A DNA stretch of 64,000 nucleotides, taken from NCBI GenBank assembly GCA_964513925.1, contig CAZENR010000008.1, positions 12,871 through 76,870 of the forward strand. The letters run 5' to 3'. Positions 51,016 through 58,058 of this stretch are shown here, in pieces. Each line of letters opens with the position of its first letter. Position 1 is the first letter of the stretch. Made by a program: the position numbers and the translations under genes. Below the pieces are notes generated by a model, which searched no databases, was not told the DNA's origin, and saw only the letters and a list, made by a program, of their open reading frames with translations. This DNA is from DAORHV01 sp964513925. GTDB lineage: Bacteria; Patescibacteriota; Gracilibacteria; Peribacterales; Peribacteraceae.

Positions 51016-52152
51016 ATGGCTAACCCTAGAATTACAGTACCGAGCTTCCTCAACTTTGATAGCCGATCTGGCAAGACGCCCGATCGTGCCAATGCTCAGA
51101 GGGAAACAGGCGGAGATGCGGCTGCATTTAAGCGAAACCACGTCATGTTCACAACGCAATCGCTAGATGCAATCGAGCACGTATTAAACCGTCACTCCTA
51201 CGGCATCGAGTACGCGAAGCTGTTCTCCGGCATGTACGATCAGCGCAGGGGAGAGCTGCAGGATTTCGTCGGGATTTGTGAGAGTCATGGCGTAGTGCCG
51301 TACATTGGCGGAGGCGCGACTGAGCGTGCGCAGCAACAACGCCGTCTGCCCTCGTTCGTTGCCGAAGTACAGCGTGCGGGTATTCGTGCCATAGAGATAT
51401 CCAACACGAACGGCTCGAACGGAGCTGCACAATGCGCAAAAGATATTGCAGCATTGCGCCGTGATTTCGACAGGGTCCTTGTGGAAATTGGCAGCAAAGA
51501 TGACAGCCAGTATCGATCGCTCGATTTGTGGCAGCGTGATTTGGATATAGCGCTCCAGCATAACGCCGATGCGGTTATCCTGGAAGGAGCTGGCTCCGGA
51601 CGCACGGGGATTTATGACAACGACGGCAGGCCGAATTCCTTCCTTGTCACGGCATTGGCTCAGCGTGCCGGAGCTATGCAAGACAAGCTGTTGGTGGAGG
51701 CTCCGCTCCTGCAACAACGTGAATACTGGATTCAAGAGTTATTCGGTTGGAATGTGCGCCTGGGAAACATTCCGCCGAACAAGCAGCATATCGAGGGTAC
51801 CGATGCTCTTCGCTTGCAGGCGATGCATCCAGATACGAAGACGCACATCCTCGAGCATCGCCTCACGCACCAGAACATGCTTGCCGCGCTCCAAGACATT
51901 TGCGTGGAAATTGACCTCTCTCCAGATATCGGCATGTTCAGCTCTGGTCTGCATGGCGTGAATGCCGTGAATCAAGAGCATCATGACCCGCACTACGAAG
52001 AGCTGCGCAAGTACTTGTTGAAACTCAAGACGCCAGTTCGCTCCGCGCCGTCTGCGCCAAGAGGCAGGCCGCACATCGTCATCAATGTCGTCAGTGGCGA
52101 TATTCGCGATCTATTGCGCCATTTGCTTGGAGATCAGACTTGGGAGGATTAA
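51016..52152 (+). CDS. Phosphosulfolactate synthase (ComA)-like protein
   Basis: 378 residues. The TIM-barrel of the ComA family is recognisable: YGIEYAKLFSGMY, VVPYIGGGATERAQQ (GGT-like loop), IRAIEISNTNGS, VLVEIGSKDD, ADAVILEGAGSGRTGIYDNDG, and LLVEAPLLQQREYWIQELFG followed by VRLGNIPP and DALRLQAMHPDT. ComA joins phosphoenolpyruvate and sulfite into phosphosulfolactate, the first step of coenzyme M or sulfolactate synthesis. Several motif residues differ from the canonical enzyme, and about 90 residues are added at the C-terminus, so activity may differ. It has its own promoter after the amidohydrolase. Confidence 0.8.
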   Translation: MANPRITVPSFLNFDSRSGKTPDRANAQRETGGDAAAFKRNHVMFTTQSLDAIEHVLNRHSYGIEYAKLFSGMYDQRRGELQDFVGICESHGVVPYIGGGATERAQQQRRLPSFVAEVQRAGIRAIEISNTNGSNGAAQCAKDIAALRRDFDRVLVEIGSKDDSQYRSLDLWQRDLDIALQHNADAVILEGAGSGRTGIYDNDGRPNSFLVTALAQRAGAMQDKLLVEAPLLQQREYWIQELFGWNVRLGNIPPNKQHIEGTDALRLQAMHPDTKTHILEHRLTHQNMLAALQDICVEIDLSPDIGMFSSGLHGVNAVNQEHHDPHYEELRKYLLKLKTPVRSAPSAPRGRPHIVINVVSGDIRDLLRHLLGDQTWED

Positions 52153-52631
52153 CGTGACTTGTCCTCGGTTTCTGTGGCGTACCACCGCCCTGTTTTTTCC
52201 TGAATGGCGATACGGAAGACCGTGGCGCGGCGACCCTGCTGATCTACCGCTGCTTGCCCGTCCGGGCCGAAGGGGACGGTAACGCCCATGCGTTGCTGAA
52301 TGCTGGCGATATGCTTGGTGAGCATGCGGACAATGTCCACGGCTTGCGGTTGCTGCAGTGCAGCAAAATCCAATTCTTCGAACGTGCCCCAGCACTGCGC
52401 GCTCCTCCAGCCGTTGCCTGATACGTCTTCTACCTGAAAACACACAAGGGGATTGCGGCGGAGAATGTCCACCTTCTTTCCCTCGGTGGTTTGTCCGTAG
52501 AGTGCGTTGTTATGGAACACGTAGGCCATGGGCACGATGTAGGGCTTGCCCTCGTCACTGCACGCCAAATGCCCGAACGATTGTCCGGAGAGGAGTGCGT
52601 CTATGTCCCGGTCTGAAAGGATGCCTTGCAT
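52149..52631 (-). CDS. PNPOx/flavin-nucleotide-binding family protein
   Basis: 160 residues in the split-barrel FMN-binding fold: FGHLACSDEGKPYIVPMAYVFHNNALYG, TEGKKVDILRRNPLVCFQVEDV and SAQCWGTFEELD match the pyridoxamine-5'-phosphate-oxidase-like/NimA group. It probably binds FMN or a related cofactor. It resembles the gene at 53455-53916, so the two are paralogues flanking two membrane-protein genes. Start ATG at 52629-52631, 6 bases after TATGCT; the GGAGGC between them looks like a Shine-Dalgarno but sits right next to the ATG. The stop overlaps the convergent gene by 4 bp. Confidence 0.88.
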   Translation of the reverse strand: MQGILSDRDIDALLSGQSFGHLACSDEGKPYIVPMAYVFHNNALYGQTTEGKKVDILRRNPLVCFQVEDVSGNGWRSAQCWGTFEELDFAALQQPQAVDIVRMLTKHIASIQQRMGVTVPFGPDGQAAVDQQGRRATVFRIAIQEKTGRWYATETEDKSR

Positions 52632-52637
52632 GCCTCC

Positions 52638-52643
52638 AGCATA
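52638..52643 (-). promoter_or_regulatory. -10 of the PNPOx-like gene
   Basis: TATGCT on the minus strand (preceded by GTG), 6 bases (ggaggc) before the ATG. Confidence 0.5.
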
Positions 52644-52650
52644 CACCGGG

Positions 52651-53199
52651 TTACCGCGGACGCATGGACCGTACGATGTGTTCCGCCCAATGGTGCGGCT
52701 TCGGCACGCCGGAAATGATCTGCTGCGTGTCGCCCCGTTCGCCATCGTGTAACTCCAGCCAAATGTCTCCGTAATCCAGCAGATTCTGACTGATGCCGAG
52801 CTTATGCACCTCCACCGCTTTTACGTTGCCCAGCGGGACATCGTGCAGCGTGTCATCCAGCCACAGTCGACGAATGGAGTACAAAATACGTTGTTCGGTG
52901 ATGGCGATTTCCGACACCTGTAGGCTGCATGCTTTATGAAAGAACCAGTGGTGTGCAAGCACCCATGCGACGCTAGCCACGAACATGGCGGTGGTGGAGA
53001 GCAGCGGTGCCGCTTCGCGCTGGTATGCCGCAAGCAGCAGGCAGCATATGCTCACCGCTGCAATACAGGCATAAATACATGCAGGGCCGAGCAGCGCGGC
53101 CCAATGGGGGAGCGTGCAATCCCATAGGCGCTCGCCCCGCTCGTCTGCGCGTTGGCCGGAGGATTTCCACGGCAGGGTGGCAAGCAAGTCCTGCGTCAT
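52651..53199 (-). CDS. Bacterial PH-domain membrane protein (YdbS-like)
   Basis: 182 residues. Two adjacent membrane helices (LLGPACIYACIAAVSICCLLLAAY and TTAMFVASVAWVLAHHWFF), then a bPH_2-type domain (VSEIAITEQRILYSIRRLWLDDTLHDVPLGNVKAVEV). The N-terminal 40 residues are soluble. The family is of unknown function, often membrane-associated. Start ATG 53197-53199 overlaps the upstream gene's TGA (ATGA), so the two are coupled. A longer frame to 53310 is an upstream extension through the neighbouring gene. Confidence 0.82.
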   Translation of the reverse strand: MTQDLLATLPWKSSGQRADERGERLWDCTLPHWAALLGPACIYACIAAVSICCLLLAAYQREAAPLLSTTAMFVASVAWVLAHHWFFHKACSLQVSEIAITEQRILYSIRRLWLDDTLHDVPLGNVKAVEVHKLGISQNLLDYGDIWLELHDGERGDTQQIISGVPKPHHWAEHIVRSMRPR

Positions 53200-53432
53200 G
53201 CGGATGGCAGGAAGAACAAGGCTGATATCACGCCGATTACCACGGTCAGCACCGCGTAGGAGAACAGAACGAACACATATCCGCGCTCGCGCGATGCGCG
53301 TGCGTTGCACCCAATGGCAGAGAGCATTTGCATGCGCTCTTTGTGGGTTTTGCGGTACGCGTGCAGCAAGAATGCCGCGGTCAGTACCGAGGCCGCCTGA
53401 ATGCCGATGAATGAAAGCAGCGGCGTACTCAT
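53196..53432 (-). CDS. Small two-helix membrane protein
   Basis: 78 residues: MSTPLLSFIGIQAASVLTAAFLLHAY gives the first helix, a basic loop with KTHKERMQ and CNARASRERG follows, and YVFVLFSYAVLTVVIGVISALFF is the second. No family recognised. Coupled to the PH-domain gene by ATGA overlap; likely a partner in the same membrane complex. The upstream gene is a PNPOx-like paralogue 22 bp away, but a -10-like CATACC lies 9 bases before this ATG. Confidence 0.75.
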   Translation of the reverse strand: MSTPLLSFIGIQAASVLTAAFLLHAYRKTHKERMQMLSAIGCNARASRERGYVFVLFSYAVLTVVIGVISALFFLPSA

Positions 53433-53454
53433 GCGATAGGCGGTATGAACGGAA

Positions 53455-53916
53455 CTACTGCAGTGATGCGGACTTTCCGGTCATGCGGATAGGCTTGATG
53501 CGGTAGATGATGCTCATGTCCGTTTCGCCCTCTTTGCGGGTGTGCAGATCAGCAATCATTGGCGATACCGGCACTTTGCGCTCCCGCAAAGTGATCTTGC
53601 CGAACTGGCGTGCCAGCATGAGCTTCATTTCCTGTGCGTGCACCGGGTCGGTCACGCGTTCGTACGGCCCCCATGCAATGGCGCTTTTCCAGGTAAAGCC
53701 GCTTTCCACTCGCTCCACTTGCACGCACACATTCGGGTGCTTACCCATAATGTCTATCTTCTTTCCTTCTTGGGTAAAGCTGTACAAGTAGCCATCGTGG
53801 AACAGGTAGGTAATGGGCAGTACGTAACACTCGGTTCCATCGTAACAGCCCAAGTGTGCGTAGTGGCTTTCTTCGAACAGTGTTCGGCACTCTGCTTGCG
53901 TGAGGTCGTGGTACAT
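53455..53916 (-). CDS. PNPOx/flavin-nucleotide-binding family protein
   Basis: 153 residues, a paralogue of the gene at 52149-52631: YAHLGCYDGTECYVLPITYLFHDGYLYSFTQEGKKIDIMGKHPNVCVQVE parallels its FGHLAC... region, and SAIAWGPYERVTD its SAQCWGTFEELD. The split-barrel flavin fold is expected. The C-terminal 40 residues (KVPVSPMIADLHTRKEGETDMS) diverge. Start ATG 53914-53916, 7 bases after TATACT, so leaderless or nearly so. First gene of a possible four-gene minus-strand unit. Confidence 0.88.
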   Translation of the reverse strand: MYHDLTQAECRTLFEESHYAHLGCYDGTECYVLPITYLFHDGYLYSFTQEGKKIDIMGKHPNVCVQVERVESGFTWKSAIAWGPYERVTDPVHAQEMKLMLARQFGKITLRERKVPVSPMIADLHTRKEGETDMSIIYRIKPIRMTGKSASLQ

Positions 53917-53923
53917 ATTTCCA

Positions 53924-53929
53924 AGTATA
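53924..53929 (-). promoter_or_regulatory. -10 of the first PNPOx-like gene
   Basis: TATACT on the minus strand, 7 bases (tggaaat) before the ATG at 53916. Confidence 0.5.
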
Positions 53930-54055
53930 CGCCGTGCGTGTCCGAACGCCAGAACACGCTTGTCATCATTCTTAACCTGCTCTTAACCGTCGGATTGTAT
54001 TGTCCGGTGCCGGGAGGCATACTGCCCCCCGTTGTTTTCTTCCCCTTTTCTTTCC

Positions 54056-54688
54056 ATGTCTTCCGTCGTTTCCCGCGCAAAGCAAAGCCGCTTGTTGCGC
54101 CCGGTGTTTGCCGCCTTGGCAGCCGCTTTGGTGTTTGTAGGTTGTTCTCCCGCCACTCCGCAGCAGAACGGATCTGCCGCTTCATCCTCTTCCGAGTCTT
54201 CCGTAGACGCCATGATGAAGAAGGAAGATGACGCTGTCATGAACAAAGAAGGAGACGACGATATGCAGGAGGATGACGATGATGACGTCATGAAGAAAGA
54301 AGACGGTGACGATGCCATGATGAAAAAAGAATCCAGCTCCTCCTCTGCAGCAGCTGCTGCCAGTTCGGCAAGTGCTGCCAAGGCAACCGGCATGTACAAA
54401 GACGGCACCTACGCCGCAGCTGGCGCGTACTTCTCCCCGGCAGGCCCGGAGACCATCCAGGTTTCCGTGACGCTGAAGGGCGACGTCATTACCGATGCCA
54501 AGGTCACCGGCGAGTCCGCCAATGAAAAGAGCACGAAGTTCATGGGACAGTTCATGGCTGGCTTCAGCGAGCAGGTCGTGGGCAAGTCCATCGACAGCGT
54601 GTCTTTGGGCGTCGTCAACGGTTCGTCGCTTACGCCCATGGGCTTTATGAATGCGCTCAAGGCTATTAAGCAGAACGCCAAGGCATAG
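54056..54688 (+). CDS. FMN-binding-domain lipoprotein with acidic Met-rich linker
   Basis: 210 residues. Signal with lipobox VFVGC after a basic start (MSSVVSRAKQSRLLRPVF). About 35-85 is an unusual linker of repeated Met-Lys-Lys-Glu and Asp/Glu units (MMKKEDDAVMNKE, MQEDDDDDVMKKE), then Ser/Ala. The C-terminal about 100 residues match the FMN_bind fold (GMYKDGTYAAAGAYFSPAG, VSVTLKGDVITDAKVTG, VVNGSSLTPMGFMNALK); the Ser/Thr there could take a covalent FMN. The ApbE-type flavin transferase is encoded convergently next door. It probably works in electron transfer on the outer side of the membrane. Confidence 0.85.
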   Translation: MSSVVSRAKQSRLLRPVFAALAAALVFVGCSPATPQQNGSAASSSSESSVDAMMKKEDDAVMNKEGDDDMQEDDDDDVMKKEDGDDAMMKKESSSSSAAAAASSASAAKATGMYKDGTYAAAGAYFSPAGPETIQVSVTLKGDVITDAKVTGESANEKSTKFMGQFMAGFSEQVVGKSIDSVSLGVVNGSSLTPMGFMNALKAIKQNAKA

Positions 54689-54710
54689 GCCTTTCTCGTA
54701 TGCGAATCAG

Positions 54711-54741
54711 CCCCGGTGCGGTACGCCTCGCCGGGGTTTTT
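54711..54741 (+). terminator. Terminator after the FMN-binding lipoprotein gene
   Basis: CCCCGG...CCGGGG stem with an inner GCG-GTA-CGC, followed by TTTTT. It reaches the stop codon of the convergent ApbE gene. Confidence 0.85.
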
Positions 54742-55615
54742 AAAACAATTCGGCGATAAATCCGGGTGAACGCTTTACCTTGTAGTCGCGGTTGAGCAGG
54801 CAGTATTCAAAGCGAAACGCGCCGGAGAACCGTTCGGGTTCCACAAAGAACAGGCAGGTAGCCAGGCCGTCTGCCAGCGCCGTGGTCGGCGCCATGACCC
54901 AGGTTGCAATGATCTCATCCGGAGAGCGCAGCGTACGCGGATCCATAATATGATTGCGCCCATTCCATGCCCTGCGGTTGCCGCTGCTTGCGCATAAACC
55001 CCCGTGTTCCAACGGGACAACTCCTATCACTTTGCTGGTGTCGCCGGGGTGTTCTAGGCCCGCTTGAATCGGCGTGCCATCGCCTTGGTAGAACACATCG
55101 CCGCTGCCATCGACCAAAAACCGGCGAATGCCTTGCCGTTGCAGGTAGCCTGCCAGCACGTCCACGAAGTATCCCTTCCCCAGCGCTCCGATATCTATGA
55201 GGACATGCTGCAGCAGCGTGATGTGCGTATCGTCTTCAATGCGCAATGCATCGTGAAAATTCGGCACCGGTCGAATAGCATTTTTCTGCTTGAGCGAATA
55301 TCCAGCGTCGTATCCTAAATCGCTCAGCGCGAAGCCGAGCAAAGGATTGCATGCGCCATCCGAAAGATCGTGCAGTTGCCCGTAGAGCTTGAGCATATTC
55401 ACCAAGTGTCTTGATACCTCTACGGTTCCAGTCTGCTTGCTGAGCTGCCATACGAGCGAGGTGTCCTTAAACCGCGAGAACGTAGCATCAAATGCCTGCG
55501 ACTGCGCCAGAACATCTTGCTCCATTGCAGTGCGAACAACCGGATCCAGCGCATCCCAGATGGATACTGCCCAGTGTGTTCCCATGGCTTCGTACGAAAA
55601 GCGATGTGGTTCCAT
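54740..55615 (-). CDS. apbE: FAD:protein FMN transferase (ApbE-like)
   Basis: 291 residues starting MEPHRFSYEAMGTHWAVSIW. Family signatures: VLIDIGALGKGYFVDVLAGYLQ, RRFLVDGSGDVFYQG, and the metal/flavin site TWVMAPTTALADGLATCLF near the C-terminus. ApbE moves FMN from FAD onto a Ser/Thr of partner proteins. The neighbouring convergent lipoprotein is a likely target. No signal peptide is seen, unlike many ApbE proteins that are exported, so the site of action is uncertain. TACCAT lies 9 bases upstream; the longer frame to 56008 is a shadow of the next gene. Confidence 0.9.
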   Translation of the reverse strand: MEPHRFSYEAMGTHWAVSIWDALDPVVRTAMEQDVLAQSQAFDATFSRFKDTSLVWQLSKQTGTVEVSRHLVNMLKLYGQLHDLSDGACNPLLGFALSDLGYDAGYSLKQKNAIRPVPNFHDALRIEDDTHITLLQHVLIDIGALGKGYFVDVLAGYLQRQGIRRFLVDGSGDVFYQGDGTPIQAGLEHPGDTSKVIGVVPLEHGGLCASSGNRRAWNGRNHIMDPRTLRSPDEIIATWVMAPTTALADGLATCLFFVEPERFSGAFRFEYCLLNRDYKVKRSPGFIAELF

Positions 55616-55661
55616 GTGACTGGCATGGTACGCGATTGTTGCGCCCAAACGTACCGTACCG

Positions 55662-55667
55662 CATACT
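55662..55667 (+). promoter_or_regulatory. -10 of the exported Cys protein gene
   Basis: CATACT, 6 bases (ttcgcc), ATG at 55674. Confidence 0.45.
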
Positions 55668-55673
55668 TTCGCC

Positions 55674-56333
55674 ATGCAACACCACCCCCTCTTTCGTACG
55701 ACTCTCGCTTTCGTATTCTGCGTTGCGTTCTTTACCGCGGGAACCGCAGCCGCAAAGACCCGAAACGTCGCGTTATCGCTGAACTTTTCTTCGTCTGTCC
55801 GTGGCACTGTCAGTAGCAGCAGTTCCGCTGCCACGACGAATGCCACCAAAATCAGCGCTCCCGCTCCGGCCACTACAAATACAACGATCAATATTCCGGA
55901 GCTGCCCTGGTGCACCGGCGCCAAGGAAGACAATGCTCTTCTGTGGGACGTAAAGTCGAAGAAGTGGGTCTGCAAGGCGCTTTCTACCCTGTTGCCTCCC
56001 AAGTGCACGGGCGCGGATCAGGCATTGCGTTTCGATGGCAGCGCATGGAAGTGCGAGACCGTCGGCGGCTTGCTGGTCGCTCACGCGGTTACCTTCGATG
56101 ACCTCAATGGCAAGAACACATGCGATGCAGCAAACACCTGGGGTGGCGCTACCTGCACGGTGACAAACAATGGCATGGGTGCAAAGCTTGCCTGCCCAGC
56201 CAACACCCTCAAGGTAGAAGTGGGTGCACTGAATAGCTACGAGCTTATGACTCACGATACAAATGGCATCGACAAGTTCGGTGCCGAGTACCACGTATTC
56301 TGCTACTCGCGTCCTACGACCATCGCCAAGTAG
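55674..56333 (+). CDS. Exported Cys-containing protein
   Basis: 219 residues with signal peptide MQHHPLFRTTLAFVFCVAFFTAGTAAA. A Ser/Thr/Ala-rich linker (residues 38-65) is followed by a domain with paired Cys (LPWCTGAKEDNAL, KKWVCKALS, PPKCTGADQALRFDGSAWKCE) which resembles short repeated units found in CPR and some bacterial surface proteins, each with a 'C.G....L..DG..W.C' shape. A C-terminal beta domain contains CDAANTWGGATCTVT and YHVFCYSRP. Function unknown; likely surface-exposed and disulfide-bonded. Leaderless -10 (CATACT) and a bidirectional terminator enclose it. Confidence 0.82.
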   Translation: MQHHPLFRTTLAFVFCVAFFTAGTAAAKTRNVALSLNFSSSVRGTVSSSSSAATTNATKISAPAPATTNTTINIPELPWCTGAKEDNALLWDVKSKKWVCKALSTLLPPKCTGADQALRFDGSAWKCETVGGLLVAHAVTFDDLNGKNTCDAANTWGGATCTVTNNGMGAKLACPANTLKVEVGALNSYELMTHDTNGIDKFGAEYHVFCYSRPTTIAK

Positions 56334-56347
56334 TTCGATCTTCTAGC

Positions 56348-56380
56348 AAAAAAGTAAGGCGCAAACCGCCTTACTTTTTT
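56348..56380. terminator. Bidirectional terminator
   Basis: AAAAAAGTAAGGCG-caaac-CGCCTTACTTTTTT, a perfect 14-bp stem with A- and T-runs, serving both the exported-protein gene and the convergent DUF1697 gene, whose stop lies inside it. Confidence 0.9.
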
Positions 56381-56925
56381 GTAAGTGCCAGCATTTTCTG
56401 CACCGTGGGCCATCCTCGGGTTGTAGCACGTGTGCCAAGCATTTTTTCAATGAGCGTGTTGCTGAATGGTTCTTTCGCCGCCTTATCCTTGCGGTACACC
56501 GTACACAGCTCGCGCCCGCAGCGCGTAAATACTTGCATGGGCGATGCCAGTGCGTGTAGTGATTTCCATTGTGCTTGAGTTGGTGCGTCTGCCAAAAATG
56601 TCACGTACAGTCGCGTGTTCTCGTCGGTGGCTACACCCTGAAACGGATCACTTTCTACGAGAGAGCGCAGCTCCTGCTCGGTTCGTACGATGGTTGTGAC
56701 ATCAAACCCCAGAGCGTCTTCCAGCGCTTGTTCTATGCTCGTTCGCAGTGCGGCTTCGCCTTGTATTTCATGCTCGAATGCCACATTGCCGCTGTTGATG
56801 AGCGTGCGGACGTTTTGCCCTCCAAGTTTGGTGAATATCCGCCTGAGCGCATCCATCTTCACCATGCGATTACCGCCAACATTAATGGCTCGCAGCCAGG
56901 CGATGTATACCGTTGTTTTGGGCAT
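56371..56925 (-). CDS. DUF1697-family protein
   Basis: 184 residues: YIAWLRAINVGGNRMVKMDALRRIFTKLGGQNVRTLINSGNVAFE is the characteristic N-terminal block of DUF1697 and the C-terminal TLIEKMLGTRATTRGWPTVQKMLAL the ending block. Function unknown; the fold is ferredoxin-like in known relatives. Leaderless extended -10 (TGC-TATGAT, 6-base gap). It is divergent from the exchanger gene with 68 bp between starts. Confidence 0.93.
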   Translation of the reverse strand: MPKTTVYIAWLRAINVGGNRMVKMDALRRIFTKLGGQNVRTLINSGNVAFEHEIQGEAALRTSIEQALEDALGFDVTTIVRTEQELRSLVESDPFQGVATDENTRLYVTFLADAPTQAQWKSLHALASPMQVFTRCGRELCTVYRKDKAAKEPFSNTLIEKMLGTRATTRGWPTVQKMLALTKK

Positions 56926-56931
56926 GGACGT

Positions 56932-56937
56932 ATCATA
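56932..56937 (-). promoter_or_regulatory. Extended -10 of the DUF1697 gene
   Basis: TGC-TATGAT on the minus strand, 6 bases (acgtcc) before the ATG at 56925. Confidence 0.55.
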
Positions 56938-56968
56938 GCAAGCCCTCGCTAAAATACTAAAATTGTTG

Positions 56969-56974
56969 TATAAT
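56969..56974 (+). promoter_or_regulatory. -10 of the cation exchanger/caspase operon
   Basis: A perfect TATAAT with the ATG 19 bases on, so a leader of about 13 bases. The -35 is weak. Confidence 0.6.
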
Positions 56975-56993
56975 AGTTATAACAATAATACCC

Positions 56994-58058
56994 ATGACCA
57001 TTCTCGGACACCTCCTGCTTTCCGTAGCTGCTGGAGCCGTCATCTGGCTGCTTTCAGGATCGCTGATAGATGCCGTAGACCGCGTCGCCAAGCGTTACCA
57101 CAAACCCGGGTTTGCGGTGGCTTTTTTCATTTTGGGCATTCTCACATCGGTCAGCGAAATGTCGGTGGCGACCAACGCCACCTTGGAGCGCGTGCCGCAG
57201 GTATCCGCAGGGAACTTGCTTGGCGCATCCACGGTAATCTTCCTGCTCATCATTCCGTTGCTGGCTGTTCTGGGTAACGGCATTCCTACCAGCAGCGTCC
57301 TGCTGCCGTCGAACATGGCGCTGGTATTGGCGGTAGTGTTGTTACCAGCGGCTTTGGCTTTGGATGGATCCGTAAGCCCCGTGGACGGCTTGTTGTCCAT
57401 CGCCGCATATCTCTGGCTTGTATGGCGCATTCACAGCAAGCACCCGCTCGAACGCCGTGCATCCCAAGTGCTGGATGAAACGCAAAGAGAACTGACTGGC
57501 TCGTCTAGGGCCACGGCGGTGGATACGCTGAAAATCGCAGTCGCTGCGGTACTCATTTTCATCTGCGGCAACGTGCTGGTCGACGAATCGGTGTACTTTG
57601 CCGCACTGCTTTCCGTGCCGGTGTCGTTCATTGGGCTGATGGTGCTGTCCATCGGCACCAATTTGCCCGAACTGGTCATTGCCATTCGCTGCGTTGTGGC
57701 AAAGCACAAAGATATCGCCTTCGGCGACTACATGGGGTCGGCAGCCTTCAACACGCCCATCTTCGGCGTGTTGCCGCTGTTTGCCGGAACGTTTGCCATT
57801 GAATCTTCCGAGGCACTACTGACGTGCGTGCTGCTTGGCATCGGTTTGGTGCTGTTCTTCTGGTTCATTCGCGGCAAGCGCACGTTCACGCGCACAGAAG
57901 GCGCAATCCTGCTCGTGTTGTATGTCTGTTTCTTGGCGCTGCAAATAGGCAACATCGTCCGTTTGGAGCCTACGCTGCACCACGATACCTTGCTTAAAAC
58001 CCAGGTGCCTACCCACTTGTCAGATACATCGCACGTTTCGATTCATGCCGCACCGTAA
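56994..58058 (+). CDS. Sodium/calcium exchanger family protein (CaCA, YrbG-like)
   Basis: 354 residues with about ten helices in two halves. Alpha-repeat motifs: FFILGILTSVSEMSVATNATL with GNLLGASTVI in the first half, and MVLSIGTNLPELVIAIR with GDYMGSAAFNTPIFG in the second, matching the G(T)S..E and GN..GSN signatures of Ca2+/cation antiporters. It likely exports Ca2+ against Na+ or H+. The C-terminal 30 residues are a soluble tail whose coding end overlaps the start of the caspase-like gene by 14 bp. Confidence 0.93.
   Translation: MTILGHLLLSVAAGAVIWLLSGSLIDAVDRVAKRYHKPGFAVAFFILGILTSVSEMSVATNATLERVPQVSAGNLLGASTVIFLLIIPLLAVLGNGIPTSSVLLPSNMALVLAVVLLPAALALDGSVSPVDGLLSIAAYLWLVWRIHSKHPLERRASQVLDETQRELTGSSRATAVDTLKIAVAAVLIFICGNVLVDESVYFAALLSVPVSFIGLMVLSIGTNLPELVIAIRCVVAKHKDIAFGDYMGSAAFNTPIFGVLPLFAGTFAIESSEALLTCVLLGIGLVLFFWFIRGKRTFTRTEGAILLVLYVCFLALQIGNIVRLEPTLHHDTLLKTQVPTHLSDTSHVSIHAAP

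Noticed and set aside
52632..52637. GGAGGC as a Shine-Dalgarno for the PNPOx-like gene
   Set aside because: It touches the ATG, too close to act as a ribosome site; better read as the gap between -10 and a leaderless start.
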